Shown here: positions 1-9,991 of the stretch, one piece after another
Layout: each line of letters opens with the position of its first letter
How positions within the stretch are numbered: position 1 is the stretch's first letter
Translations under genes and position numbers: made by a program
Notes under the pieces: generated by a model
Databases searched by the model: none
Seen by the model: only the letters and a program-made list of their open reading frames with translations
Told to the model about the DNA's origin: nothing
From: Salinibacterium sp.
Lineage (GTDB): Bacteria; Actinomycetota; Actinomycetes; Actinomycetales; Microbacteriaceae
Reading direction: 5' to 3'
Assembly (NCBI GenBank): GCA_025351795.1
Contig: JANXVG010000029.1
Coordinates: forward strand, 1-64,000
DNA: 64,000 nt

Positions 1-1205
1 GTTCGGGTCGGAGAGCGTGTCGCCCGTCGTCGTATCTTTGAGGCCAATGACCGCGTAGATGTGGCCTGCGGCCATCGAGTCGACCGGGTTTTCCTTGTTG
101 GCGTGCATCTGGAAGATCTTGCCAATGCGCTCCTTCTTGCCCTTGGTCGAGTTGACGAGTTGTGCACCCGAATCTGCGTACCGGAATACACCCGAACGTA
201 GGTGAGTCGCCCGAAAAACGGGTGGGTCATGATCTTGAACGCGAGGGCCGCAAACGGCTCGCTCGAGTCGGGGTGACGCTCGATGATCTTCTCGTCGTCG
301 CGCACGTCGTGGCCCTCAATAGCGGGAACATCGAGCGGGCTCGGCAGGTAGTCGACTACCGCATCCAACATCGGCTGCACGCCGCGATTTTTGAATGCTG
401 AACCACACAGCACCGGGTAAATCAGGCTGGCGATCGTGAGCTTGCGGATGCCCGCTTTAATGTCGGCGACCGAGAAGTCGGTGTCGCCGTTCAGGAAGCG
501 CTCAAGCAGATCATCGTCAGTCTCCGCGACAGTCTCGAGGAGCAGGGCGCGGTACTCGTTCGCCTTCTCGATGAGGTCAGCGGGAATCTCTTCGATGGCA
601 TACTTGGCGCCCAGTTCGACGTCACCCTTCGAGTCGCCACGCCACGTGAGTGCGCGCATCTCGACGAGGTCGACAACACCCTCAAAGGTGTTCTCGAAGC
701 CGATCGGAAGCTGAATGACGAGCGGCTTCGCGCCGAGGCGCTTGATGATCGTGTCAACCGTGTAGTAGAAGTCGGCGCCCAGCTTGTCCATCTTGTTGAC
801 GAAGCAAATGCGTGGAACGTCATACTTGTCGGCCTGTCGCCACACCGTCTCTGACTGGGGCTCAACGCCTTCTTTACCGTCGAACACAGCGACAGCACCG
901 TCGAGAATGCGAAGGTTGCGCTCTACCTCCACGGTGAAGTCCACATGCCCCGGAGTGTCGATGATGTTGAGTTGGGTACCGTTCCAGAAACACGTGGTGG
1001 CGGCAGACGTGATCGTGATGCCGCGCTCTTGCTCCTGCGCCATCCAGTCCATCGTCGCTGCACCATCATGCACTTCGCCGATTTTGTGGGTGATACCCGT
1101 GTAAAACAGGATGCGCTCAGTGGTCGTCGTCTTACCAGCATCGATGTGCGCCATGATGCCGAAGTTGCGGACCTTATTCAGGTCAGTCAGCACGTCCTGT
1201 GCCAC
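1..1205 (-). CDS. fusA: Elongation factor G, N-terminal part (gene continues past the left edge)
   Basis: Reverse-strand translation from GTG at 1205 gives (M)[27 protein letters not shown]..., the EF-G GTPase N-terminus; GGAGG upstream of the start; lies after rpsL-rpsG. Confidence 0.97.
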   Translation of the reverse strand, partial: MAQDVLTDLNKVRNFGIMAHIDAGKTTTTERILFYTGITHKIGEVHDGAATMDWMAQEQERGITITSAATTCFWNGTQLNIIDTPGHVDFTVEVERNLRILDGAVAVFDGKEGVEPQSETVWRQADKYDVPRICFVNKMDKLGADFYYTVDTIIKRLGAKPLVIQLPIGFENTFEGVVDLVEMRALTWRGDSKGDVELGAKYAIEEIPADLIEKANEYRALLLETVAETDDDLLERFLNGDTDFSVADIKAGIRKLTIASLIYPVLCGSAFKNRGVQPMLDAVVDYLPSPLDVPAIEGHDVRDDEKIIERHPDSSEPFAALAFKIMTHPFFGRLTYVRVYSGTQIRVHNSSTRPRARRSALARSSRCTPTRKTRSTRWPQATSTRSLASKIRRRATRSPTR

Positions 1206-1323
1206 GGTGGTCCTCCGAAAGATTGTGAATGAGTGCTGAGGCAGGGAGCCTGGACGTTGGTCACAGGCCCCCTCGGCACTGGCGTCGCGCGATCGTTCAC
1301 GCGAGTGCCTTAGCGTGAGCGCG

Positions 1324-1794
1324 TTACCAGCGGTAGTGCGCGAATGCCTTGTTGGCGTCTGCCATTTTGTGAGTGTCTTCACGACGCTTCACTGCGGCCC
1401 CCAGGCCGTTCGATGCATCGAGGATCTCGTTGGTCAGGCGCTCGGTCATCGTCTTCTCACGACGGCCCTTGGCGTAGCTCGTGAGCCACCGCAGAGCGAG
1501 CGTGTTTGCACGGTGCGGCTTGACCTCGACGGGCACCTGATAGGTCGATCCACCGACGCGGCGGGACTTGACTTCAATGGTCGGGCGCACGTTGTCGAGC
1601 GCCTTCTTGAGCGTGACAACCGCATCCTGGCCATTCTTGGCAGAGACGCCCTCAAGTGCACCGTAGACGATGCGCTCAGCGAGCCCCTTCTTGCCATCGA
1701 GCAGGATCTTGTTGACGAGCTGGCTCACAATGGGAGCTCCGTAGACCGGGTCCGCAACTACGGGACGCTTCGGTGCTGGTCCTTTACGTGGCAT
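1324..1794 (-). CDS. rpsG: 30S ribosomal protein S7
   Basis: 156 aa, [36 protein letters not shown]...AFAHYRW, typical S7. Confidence 0.99.
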   Translation of the reverse strand: MPRKGPAPKRPVVADPVYGAPIVSQLVNKILLDGKKGLAERIVYGALEGVSAKNGQDAVVTLKKALDNVRPTIEVKSRRVGGSTYQVPVEVKPHRANTLALRWLTSYAKGRREKTMTERLTNEILDASNGLGAAVKRREDTHKMADANKAFAHYRW

Positions 1795-2168
1795 TACTTC
1801 TTGTCCATTTTCGCTCCGTAGCGGCTGCGAGCCTGCTTGCGGTTCTTCACGGCCTGGGTGTCGAGCGCGCCGCGGATGATCTTGTAGCGCACACCGGGCA
1901 GGTCTTTAACGCGACCGCCGCGCACGAGCACCATCGAGTGCTCCTGAAGGTTGTGGCCCTCGCCGGGAATGTAAGCGGTAACTTCGGTGCCGTTAGACAG
2001 CTTGACGCGCGCGACCTTGCGGAGGGCGGAGTTCGGCTTCTTAGGGGTGGTCGTGTACACGCGGGTGCACACGCCACGCTGCTGCGGGTTGGCGCGCAGT
2101 GCGGGGGCCTTGGTCTTGACGACCTTCGGCGAGCGGCCTTTGCGGACCAGCTGCTGGATGGTTGGCAC
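1794..2168 (-). CDS. rpsL: 30S ribosomal protein S12
   Basis: 124 aa, (M)[11 protein letters not shown]...[18 protein letters not shown]..., typical S12; GTG start preceded by AAGGAG. Confidence 0.99.
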   Translation of the reverse strand: MPTIQQLVRKGRSPKVVKTKAPALRANPQQRGVCTRVYTTTPKKPNSALRKVARVKLSNGTEVTAYIPGEGHNLQEHSMVLVRGGRVKDLPGVRYKIIRGALDTQAVKNRKQARSRYGAKMDKK

Positions 2169-2455
2169 TAACTAACTCCTTGAAATGACTGCACGGTGAC
2201 AGCTTGTTGCATGATGGTTTGCATCGCGCCCACCGCTGTCGCAGAGTATTTCTGCGGGTTGGTGGACATGCCGTGGGGGCCGCACTGAGAAATCGATGCC
2301 GAACCCAACTGTGCGAAGCGGGGCAGCTCGCCGGCACCCTAACTACGGGAAACCAACAAGCGTGCGAATCCGCACACACTCGCTAAATGGTACTCGGGCG
2401 ATGCCATCCGGTCAAATGATCGGGGCCCGATTCGCTCGAAGCGCAATTGCGATCG

Positions 2456-2896
2456 TCATCGTGATTCGAGTCGGCGAATGCTCTCGACCGATACGACCGT
2501 GAGCCCAGCAAGCACCCCGGCCCCGAACACGAACGGGTTTGCCGCATAGCTGCCGATGAAGAGAATAAGCCAGGCCATATCGCCGCGAGTTACCGCATAG
2601 CCGATCGCACCGATAACGAGCATCGCCGCGACGACGGATACTGTGGCTGCACCCGCGCGCAACCAGACTCCGTGAACCCTGCGCCGCGCAGCCAGCCAGG
2701 TCACCACACAGGCCACCGCAGCCATCGCCGGACCGAGAAGTGGGCCAGCATCCGCTTGGCCAATCACCTCGACGTCTAATAGCAGACTGGTAAGGCCCCA
2801 CAGCGCGACGAGCGCAGCGAGATAGACGACCGTTGCCAGGACCGGAAGCAGCCTGAGGTTAGTCGGCGGTGGGAGCTGCTGCGGACCCGCGCTCAT
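2456..2896 (-). CDS. Small multi-TM membrane protein (DUF6121-like, tentative)
   Basis: Start at MSAGPQQLPPPTNLRLLPVL; four predicted hydrophobic segments; overlaps the end of the upstream ORF. Confidence 0.6.
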   Translation of the reverse strand: MSAGPQQLPPPTNLRLLPVLATVVYLAALVALWGLTSLLLDVEVIGQADAGPLLGPAMAAVACVVTWLAARRRVHGVWLRAGAATVSVVAAMLVIGAIGYAVTRGDMAWLILFIGSYAANPFVFGAGVLAGLTVVSVESIRRLESR

Positions 2897-3623
2897 GCTC
2901 GGCCTTCTTCTCCACGAGGTCGCGGTCGAACGCGACGCGAGCTTCAACGTTGCGAGCCTTCACCTTCCGACCGCGTGCTGCAATCGCTGCACCAAACCAC
3001 AGGCTCACCTCACGGGCGAGGAGGGCCGAGACGACGATAAACGGGTTTCGCAGTCCGGCAGCGAAGCGTGCGGCCGCCTCAGCTTGAGTGTTCTGGATGA
3101 TGCCAGTGCCGAGCAGGCCAAGGCCGATGGTGCCGAAGTAGACGAACACGGCGAGTACAAGACTACCGATGATGTAGGCCGACCACGAGGCGCGATTGAG
3201 GGTGAGCACGAGCAGCAGGAAGCCGATGACGTAGAACAGCACGGGAATGTAGAACTGGGCCTGCGCGAGGAAGCTGAAGCCGAGTGGTGCGCCACTGGCG
3301 ACTCCGACAATCGCGGTAATCGCGGCGAGCAGAGCGGTGAACACGATGGCGGAGAGCACGGCGATGAGAGAGCCGACGCCTCGGTTACCCTTCTTGACGG
3401 GAACGGCTGGTGTGGTCAGGTAGACGATGCGCTCGGCAGGCTTCTCGACCACAGGTGCCGCATCCGGCGCGACGACAACGGGTTCGGCCGAATCGCGTGC
3501 TGGCACGGTTTTACCACCCACTGCTGGGCTGTGTTCGGCGACGACAGGTGGCTGGGCCACTTCGTCGGTCGACGTGTCTGTGCGTGGCCTCTTCGGTGCT
3601 GAGGCCGGGGTTTCGTCGCTCAT
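2859..3623 (-). CDS. Hypothetical membrane protein with charged/Pro-rich N-terminus
   Basis: MSDETPASAPKRPRTDTSTDE... then several TM segments (GVGSLIAVLSAIVFTALLAAITAIVGV...). Confidence 0.7.
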   Translation of the reverse strand: MSDETPASAPKRPRTDTSTDEVAQPPVVAEHSPAVGGKTVPARDSAEPVVVAPDAAPVVEKPAERIVYLTTPAVPVKKGNRGVGSLIAVLSAIVFTALLAAITAIVGVASGAPLGFSFLAQAQFYIPVLFYVIGFLLLVLTLNRASWSAYIIGSLVLAVFVYFGTIGLGLLGTGIIQNTQAEAAARFAAGLRNPFIVVSALLAREVSLWFGAAIAARGRKVKARNVEARVAFDRDLVEKKAEHERGSAAAPTAD

Positions 3624-3741
3624 TGCCTGCTCCTCCTGCTCTGCCCGGTTGTGCGAGCCAGTCGCACACACTCTAGCAACGCAAGGTGCCTCAGCGGCAG
3701 GGGTGACCGACCTGCTCGGTCATATATATACCGCCGAGCGG

Positions 3742-4548
3742 TCAGTTAGTGGGCGTAGGCGTCGGCGAACCGGGCGACGTGGCAGTGGGCGAACCAGTCG
3801 GCGTGGCAGTGGGCGAACCGGTCGGGGATGGAGTGGGCGTCGGAGTGGGAGTCGCGGCAGCCTTCGGCTTCTGGAACAGGGGGATGTTCGGCGAGGGCAC
3901 AACGAACACGTAGCCGGTGAGGATGCCCTGCAGCCCGGATGAAGACCATGTCGCCTTCGACGAAAGGAAGAATCGTTGCCCGAGTTGAACTGCTTTCGTA
4001 AAGGCGATGAACTGTGCCGACTGCCCACCGACGGTGATCGAGACCTTGATCGTGTATTCCTGAGATTGCCCACCGGTCGCGGCAGCCACCTGCGTCGCCG
4101 GCGCTGACTCTACCGACGCGGCCGGGCTGGGCGTTGCTGTGGATGAGGGCTTCGATGATGGTGTCAGCGGTACGGGAGCGGTTGCAGCCCCGGTTGTGGC
4201 TGAGCCATAAGGCTGCGCTTCGTCCGCCGCAACGAGGACAATGGCTAGTCCATTGGCGATCGCAGTCGATTGCAAGAAGTCATAAAAGTCTCCAAGGTTG
4301 GCTGAATCCGGAATAGATTTCCGCAGGGCATCAAGTGTTGTTTTCGACGTGGCAATATGCGTGAACTGATCGTGCAGGACAACCAATTGCGCCTCCTGCG
4401 CAGTGTTCTGTGCATCCACGCTGTCCACACTCTGGAGCGCGAGGTTCGCTTGGTCAAGCTTCGGGGACACCCCCACGAACCAACCAAGAGCCAGTACGAC
4501 GACGGTCGCTAAGGCGGTGCCAAACAGCCAAATTCTGTTGTCGGTCAT
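3742..4548 (-). CDS. pilO: PilO-like type IV pilus inner-membrane alignment protein with PT-rich C-terminal tail
   Basis: Single N-terminal TM (WLFGTALATVVVLALGWFVGV), coiled coil, position directly after pilN; tail TPTPTPSPTGSPTATPTGSPTATSPGSPTPTPTN. Confidence 0.8.
   Translation of the reverse strand: MTDNRIWLFGTALATVVVLALGWFVGVSPKLDQANLALQSVDSVDAQNTAQEAQLVVLHDQFTHIATSKTTLDALRKSIPDSANLGDFYDFLQSTAIANGLAIVLVAADEAQPYGSATTGAATAPVPLTPSSKPSSTATPSPAASVESAPATQVAAATGGQSQEYTIKVSITVGGQSAQFIAFTKAVQLGQRFFLSSKATWSSSGLQGILTGYVFVVPSPNIPLFQKPKAAATPTPTPTPSPTGSPTATPTGSPTATSPGSPTPTPTN
3779..3826. repeat. 24-bp tandem repeat (2 units) encoding the PT/GSPTAT tail of the PilO-like protein
   Basis: gtggcagtgggcgaaccagtcggc / gtggcagtgggcgaaccggtcggg. 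Confidence 0.85.
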
Positions 4549-5228
4549 TTTGTTACCTTCGCTCCGCCGACCGGGAACCGGTTCTCAAACGCGTCTTGGT
4601 TGATGTTGAACGAAATGGTTGTCTTAAAGCTGGCCCCGCCATCGACGGCTTCAACTTTGTCTTGGGTCGCATCCGCAAACCCCTTGACCATATTGAGTTG
4701 ATGGGCGAAAACTGTTCCGTCAAGCACAGTGGCGGATTGGATGACGAGCGTGAAATTGCCGGTGCGGGGCTCGCGCAGCGGTCCCGCTGGCATCAGGGCC
4801 GAATCCCATGGCAGGCGCTGAACTCCATCAAGCGAAAAATAGGAACCGCCCGGGGGCAGCAAAGCAGTCAATTTGTCGAGCACACTGGCCCAGATGACCT
4901 CGTAGCTTGCCCCGACCTCACGTGCTTGGGTAGTCGTCTTGAGCAGATTGGCGACCGCCGTCGCGTCAGACAACTTCGCCTTCTGCGCCAGGAGGTCGGC
5001 GGTACGGGCTTGGGCCGCAACGAGTTTGGACTGTGTGTCTGCCGCATAGAGGTATGCGCCAACATAGCCCGCAGCAACTACGACCACCGCGCCGATGACG
5101 ACGGCGATGAGAGCACGGCGAGTGGCCTTGACTTTGCTGCGCTGCGCGACCTCGGGCGGCAGCAGGTTAACCCGTGGTTCACCGCCCCACTGTGCGATCG
5201 ACGGCGAGTTCGGTGACCGTGAACTCAC
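4545..5228 (-). CDS. pilN: PilN-like type IV pilus assembly protein
   Basis: VNLLPPEVAQRSKVKATRRALIAVVIGAVVVVAAGYVGAYLYA: PilN-type start with NLLPPE and a single TM; follows pilM with an overlap. Confidence 0.85.
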   Translation of the reverse strand: MSSRSPNSPSIAQWGGEPRVNLLPPEVAQRSKVKATRRALIAVVIGAVVVVAAGYVGAYLYAADTQSKLVAAQARTADLLAQKAKLSDATAVANLLKTTTQAREVGASYEVIWASVLDKLTALLPPGGSYFSLDGVQRLPWDSALMPAGPLREPRTGNFTLVIQSATVLDGTVFAHQLNMVKGFADATQDKVEAVDGGASFKTTISFNINQDAFENRFPVGGAKVTK

Positions 5229-6274
5229 GATGACGTCCCCAACGTCAGAGCAAACGCGGTCGTCATTGCATCTTGCTGTTCTCGTGTCGGGCGCACCTTC
5301 GCATTGCCGCCGAGGTGCGCTCCACCGAGGGGTTCGGCCCGCACGACCGGCACACCAGTGAGTTCTGCCAGCGCACGCTCGAGACCAGGCAATTGGCTGC
5401 CACCGCCGGAGAGGATCACCCGACTGAGAACCATGCCTGGCTTGGTGTTCACGTAGTAGTTGAGCGTGTTGCGGATGCTGTTGAGCTGCTCGCCGGCCAC
5501 CTCATAGATCACTTCGACAACGGGACGGAGCTCCGAACGAATTTCCGCCGAGCCGAGCCCGACCTCACGCTTCGCTGCTTCGGCCTGGCCGGGTGCGAGC
5601 TTGAGTCGAGAAACCATGGTGCGTGTGATGTCATCGCCTCCGGCCGGAATGATGCGCACGAATTGCGGAACACCATTCTGTACGATAACCACGTTTGTCG
5701 TATTGGCACCAATACTGACGACGGCCGAAAGCCCGGTCGGGCCGCTAGCGGGAGCGAGCGCACGCACGAGGGCGAACGGGATGAGGTCGACCTGAACCGG
5801 CCGGAGACCCGCGTTCGTCACGGCGGCGATATTCGCGGCAACGGCCTCCTTGATCGCGGCAACCAGAAGCCCGTTGACAACCGGGCCGTTCTCCCCTTCG
5901 CCCTCGGAGATCGGATAGAAGTCGAGGAGAGCTTCAGATACCGGAACGGGCAGAAGTTCCTGCACGTGGAACGGAAGTGCTTCCCGAATCTGGGCGAGCG
6001 GTGCCTTCGGCATTGCGAGGTCACGCGAGAGCACCCGCGGTCCGCCCATGCCGAGCACCACATCCTTGGTCTTGAATCCGCCATTCGCCCACAGCCGCTT
6101 GATCGCGGTGGTGACAGTGCCGATCTCAAGTACTTCACCTCGGCGAACCGACCCGTCAGGCAACGGCATCTCGAAATACCGTGAGATGACCGGCTTCGCC
6201 GTATCTGCGTTCTTCACCTCAACGGCGCGTACGCTGACGCTTCCGATATCAATTCCGACAATCTTTGAACTCAT
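5225..6274 (-). CDS. pilM: PilM actin-like ATPase
   Basis: MSSKIVGIDIGSVSVRAVEVKN...; ATPase phosphate-binding motifs; SIGANTTNVVIV; ILSGGGSQLPGL. Confidence 0.93.
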   Translation of the reverse strand: MSSKIVGIDIGSVSVRAVEVKNADTAKPVISRYFEMPLPDGSVRRGEVLEIGTVTTAIKRLWANGGFKTKDVVLGMGGPRVLSRDLAMPKAPLAQIREALPFHVQELLPVPVSEALLDFYPISEGEGENGPVVNGLLVAAIKEAVAANIAAVTNAGLRPVQVDLIPFALVRALAPASGPTGLSAVVSIGANTTNVVIVQNGVPQFVRIIPAGGDDITRTMVSRLKLAPGQAEAAKREVGLGSAEIRSELRPVVEVIYEVAGEQLNSIRNTLNYYVNTKPGMVLSRVILSGGGSQLPGLERALAELTGVPVVRAEPLGGAHLGGNAKVRPTREQQDAMTTAFALTLGTSS

Positions 6275-7101
6275 GATCCCCCCAGACCAAACAGTGACAG
6301 GTACCCGGCCGCCAATTCATGGCCGCCAATGATGCCGACCCACGCGCCAGCGAGCATCCACGGACCGAACGGCACCCTCGTTTTCCGCGACGCTCTGCGG
6401 ATCACGAGAAGCACCACTCCAAACAACCCACCGAGAATGAACGCGGCAAGTGCGCCCACCACCAGAGTGTCCCAGCCGAGCCAGCCCAAGAACAGGCCAA
6501 GCACGCCCGCAAGCTTGACATCGCCGAATCCCATTCCCCCCGCAAACACCAATGCGAGCGTGAGATACACCACGAACAACGCGACAGCAGCGATGCCCGC
6601 GGTAGCAAGCGCCGCGACATTGCCGGTTGCGAGAGACGCTCCACCCAAAAACACGAACCCTACTGCGTATGCGGGAAGCACGATTGAGTTGGGCAATGTG
6701 GCCGTGTCTAGATCGATCAGGGCAAGCGCGATACTGATCGCGGCGAGGTACAAAAACGCGATGAGCGCGAGAATCTGGCCGATGGCGGCCTGGTTGGCGC
6801 CCGCATCCACGATGGCCGGCACGAAGCGGATCGCGACGACGGCAAACAAGACCGCTCCCCCGAGCTCGACGAGAGGATACCGAGCAGAGATGCGGCTTCC
6901 ACAATCTCGACATGTGCCGCGCAACGCCAGCCACGACACCACCGGGATGTTGTCGTGCCAACGCACGACGTGGCCGCAGCTACCGCACGCGCTCGGTGGC
7001 GAGATGATCGACTTCTTCACCGGTACCCGATAGATAACAACGTTGAGAAACGACCCAATGAGCGCACCGAAGATGCCGATCGCGACTGCCACGCTAACCA
7101 C
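6271..7101 (-). CDS. pilD: Type IV prepilin peptidase/N-methyltransferase
   Basis: GALIGSFLNVVIYRVP, CGSCGHVVRWHDNIPVVSWLALRGTCRDCGSRISARYPLVE, GMGFGDVKLAGVLGLFLGW. GTG start near 7101 chosen; exact start uncertain. Confidence 0.93.
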   Translation of the reverse strand: MVSVAVAIGIFGALIGSFLNVVIYRVPVKKSIISPPSACGSCGHVVRWHDNIPVVSWLALRGTCRDCGSRISARYPLVELGGAVLFAVVAIRFVPAIVDAGANQAAIGQILALIAFLYLAAISIALALIDLDTATLPNSIVLPAYAVGFVFLGGASLATGNVAALATAGIAAVALFVVYLTLALVFAGGMGFGDVKLAGVLGLFLGWLGWDTLVVGALAAFILGGLFGVVLLVIRRASRKTRVPFGPWMLAGAWVGIIGGHELAAGYLSLFGLGGS

Positions 7102-8881
7102 CGAGGTTGCGTATCGAGACGGCGGACCACGAGTTCGTGGCCGTGGCCGTTGTCGACTGAAGCCCGGTCGACAGGTCAAAGCCGGGCAACCCGACGGCGC
7201 TGTAGAACAGTCTCGCTGCGCCATCCACCGTCGTCGTTCCGCCAAACAATTGGCCGTAGAACTGGATGCCGGAGCCGACGTTGATCTGGCACGGTGAGTA
7301 GATCAGTGCATCGATATTGGGATCGAACGTGAAACCGCCGCTAATGGTGACCGTCGACCCCGACGGGCACGTCGGAGTGGCGGGACTCTCCACCGTGGTG
7401 TCCGGCGTTATCAGCCATAGGTTGTGTGGCGCGCTGGAGATGAACCCGCTCGAACCTGCGAACGTAAATCCCTTGGTTGAGATGATTGCGAGGTCATTGC
7501 TCATCGTTAGCTTCTGGTAGCTCGAAATGGTGATCGCCCCCGAGCAGGCACGAGCGTCGATGACACCCTTGCCGCCGGAGAAACCATTGATTGCCGTTTG
7601 CAGGGCTGTCCAGTCACAAGTGCTACCCATGGTTGCTTGGCTAAAGCCTGTCCAGTCCGACTGGTTGTACGCGAAGTTCACCCAAGCGGGGACCGTTGGA
7701 GCGATCGGAGTGGCCGTCACCGGAGTTCCTGCACCGGGTCCGGCGGGCACCAGCGTGATCCCACCTTGGGCGGTCATGCCGTTTGGAACTGATTGCGCGG
7801 TCATGTGGGCCTTGATCGAGTACCAGGTAACGCCAGTCACGGCTCCTCGTGACCACGCCTCGTTGGACGTCGTGGTTCCGACGTTTCCACCAGTCAAGTT
7901 GAGCGTCTGAGCCGTCGCGTTTCCTTTGATCCAGTCGCCGTTAGTGATCGTTGAGCCCCCAGACGACCACAGGCTTCCACCGATAGTGTTGCTTCCGCCA
8001 GAGGTGAACGAATTTCCTGTCACGCTCACGCCGCCCGTAACAGTGCCGCTCGACATCGAGGTGGATCCGGACGTCCACACGCTCCCACCGATGCTGCCGG
8101 AGTTGACGGTCAGGGAGTTCGCCACTATGTTTCCGCCAACGCTCACGCCGCCCGACAGGGCAACTTGTCCCTTACCGGCGCCCGATGCCCATGCGCTGCC
8201 TGCAACCCCGCACGACCCGCTTAACGTCAGATTTCCGTTGTTCACTACGAGGTCACCGCTCGCCGCTGCCCCGCCGCTACACGAGACATCGCCCGTGCGA
8301 ACCATGACATTGGCATCATTCGTACCATCTTGCGACACCAGCGTGCCTGACCCGCCGAACGACTGCGAGGAGTATGCGTAAACGGCTGGGCCAGTCGCAA
8401 GGATGACGGCCGAGCTGACCGGGCGAGTGTAGATCGCTTCGATGGTGCGCGAATCGCCGGTCTTGTTGCCACTGGTTCCCAAGGCGGCCGCGGTACCAGC
8501 CGAGGTCACTTTTACAAATGTCGCCGACGCTGAAGGGCAACCAGCCGTCCACGTAAGGCCGGTGGTCGTCAGCGTCGCCGCGGTTGTGTAGCTCAGGCGC
8601 GCGGAATAGATCGGCGCCGTCGTGGTCGTGTATGTGCTCGCGCACGAGGTGCCGGTTATAAGAGAAGCGAGTGCAACGTCGACACCCGCCTGGGCGGATG
8701 CCTCAGACTGCACTCCAGCCCGCGTCGATGTCGTGGTTCCCAGGCTCGTCACAACAGAGGTCAAAATGAGTGTGGTCAGCAGCATCCCGACCATCATGAG
8801 TCCCATGACCGCTGCGAGGGCGGCTCCGCTCTCGTCGCCGTGAGCACGAACTACCCGTCTCTTCAGAATGTTCAGTAGCAT
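7094..8881 (-). CDS. Large PilX-like minor pilin / pilus-tip candidate with repetitive C-terminal region
   Basis: N-terminus GDESGAALAAVMGLMMVGMLLTTLILTSVVTSLGTTTSTRAGVQSEASAQAG resembles PilX; repetitive VSVGGNIVANSLTVNSGSIGGSVWTSGSTSMSSGTVTGGVSVTG suggests a beta-solenoid; sits in the pil operon. Confidence 0.75.
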   Translation of the reverse strand: MLLNILKRRVVRAHGDESGAALAAVMGLMMVGMLLTTLILTSVVTSLGTTTSTRAGVQSEASAQAGVDVALASLITGTSCASTYTTTTAPIYSARLSYTTAATLTTTGLTWTAGCPSASATFVKVTSAGTAAALGTSGNKTGDSRTIEAIYTRPVSSAVILATGPAVYAYSSQSFGGSGTLVSQDGTNDANVMVRTGDVSCSGGAAASGDLVVNNGNLTLSGSCGVAGSAWASGAGKGQVALSGGVSVGGNIVANSLTVNSGSIGGSVWTSGSTSMSSGTVTGGVSVTGNSFTSGGSNTIGGSLWSSGGSTITNGDWIKGNATAQTLNLTGGNVGTTTSNEAWSRGAVTGVTWYSIKAHMTAQSVPNGMTAQGGITLVPAGPGAGTPVTATPIAPTVPAWVNFAYNQSDWTGFSQATMGSTCDWTALQTAINGFSGGKGVIDARACSGAITISSYQKLTMSNDLAIISTKGFTFAGSSGFISSAPHNLWLITPDTTVESPATPTCPSGSTVTISGGFTFDPNIDALIYSPCQINVGSGIQFYGQLFGGTTTVDGAARLFYSAVGLPGFDLSTGLQSTTATATNSWSAVSIRNLGG

Positions 8882-9480
8882 GCGAAACTTCCCGTCAATC
8901 CGGTTCTACTAGAGATGGAACTCTGAAACACGATCGCAGAGTTGTTTGACCCCACGTCTTCCCTAAAAGCGAGCGTGAGGCCCTGGGTGCCTCGCAGCGA
9001 AAAAATTGTGGTGCTCCCGGAGAGCGGGGTGACCCCGCCAGACAGGCGGGTCCAACTGGCGAGAGCAGATGCCGTTGGCGCAGCGATAGCGCTGCTAGAC
9101 GACGTATAGCTGATGGTCTTTTGAGAAGCCGAGTAATACCACGCAACACACCTGCCACTGGCGACTGCTGCGTTTCCCACGACGAGCGCAACGACCATCT
9201 GATCTGAGCCGCTCGGGGTGGTGAGCTGGAATGGGATGGTGGTATTGACCGAGACGGCCGAGTTGCGGATACCGGACTCAATCGAGTTGGTCACGAGCTG
9301 GCCAGCAGACGTGGCCTGGCTGACGGTGCGAACAGAGTTCTCGGTCTTCGTCGAACTGAACATGATGCCGCCGACAACACTGAGAACCACGACGGTCAGG
9401 AGAGCAGCCACCATGAGCTCAACGAGTGTGAATCCGCTATCGTCACGAGATCTTCGGGCTATCGATGGCATGTCAGCCAC
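8872..9480 (-). CDS. PilW-like minor prepilin
   Basis: Class III/IV prepilin leader SGFTLVELMVAALLTVVVLSVVGGIMFSS. Confidence 0.85.
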   Translation of the reverse strand: MADMPSIARRSRDDSGFTLVELMVAALLTVVVLSVVGGIMFSSTKTENSVRTVSQATSAGQLVTNSIESGIRNSAVSVNTTIPFQLTTPSGSDQMVVALVVGNAAVASGRCVAWYYSASQKTISYTSSSSAIAAPTASALASWTRLSGGVTPLSGSTTIFSLRGTQGLTLAFREDVGSNNSAIVFQSSISSRTGLTGSFACY

Positions 9481-9907
9481 CGTTCACGTAGATACGGGTG
9501 GTGAGCTGGGCGAGATTCTGTGACGTATCGGTGCGAGTGACCGTGACCGTGAATGTCACCGTGCCTGGCGTCGTGGCAGTGGGTACCGGGTTCGGGCAGG
9601 CGCCCACGATTTTGGTGACCTGTAGCGGAACTCCGCGATACAGACTAGCTGCGCCGACGGCGACGGCCGGCGTCGAGCCGAGCGCCGTGCACGTCGAGGC
9701 TTGCGCCCTGGCAAGATCCAACTGGCCATTGGCAAGCTGGATCGCGCTGGCAATAGTGGCCGTCTGAGAAGACTGCTTGAGTCCCTGAACGAGAAGCGGC
9801 AGCAGTGCGACAGAGAGCAACGCGAGAATGAACATCGAGACGACAATCTCGATCAGGCTGAATCCTGCGTCGGTCGAAGACGCGCTGTGCGCAGCTGGAT
9901 GCGTCAT
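9473..9907 (-). CDS. PilV-like minor prepilin
   Basis: Prepilin leader AGFSLIEIVVSMFILALLSVALLPLLVQG; start at ATG 9907 with GAGGAGG upstream. Confidence 0.85.
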   Translation of the reverse strand: MTHPAAHSASSTDAGFSLIEIVVSMFILALLSVALLPLLVQGLKQSSQTATIASAIQLANGQLDLARAQASTCTALGSTPAVAVGAASLYRGVPLQVTKIVGACPNPVPTATTPGTVTFTVTVTRTDTSQNLAQLTTRIYVNGG

Positions 9908-9991
9908 TGGCCCTCCTCGGCTTCGATGATCAGCGGGCGATATAGCTGTGGGGCACCACCACTGGCGGCACCCCACAACGTCGACAAACTG

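Noticed and set aside
3704-3741. Possible terminator after pilO
   Set aside because: Imperfect bulged stem (GACCGCTCGG/CCGAGCAGGTC) with an AT loop; plausible but not convincing enough to list.
6275-6283. G-run (GGGGGG) 3 nt before the pilM ATG as another G-run SD
   Set aside because: It is the coding sequence of the last codons of pilD (L-G-G-S) and too close to the start for an SD.
9947-9977. Possible terminator after pilA paralog 1
   Set aside because: Only a 7-bp stem with a 17-nt loop and no T-tract; too weak to call.
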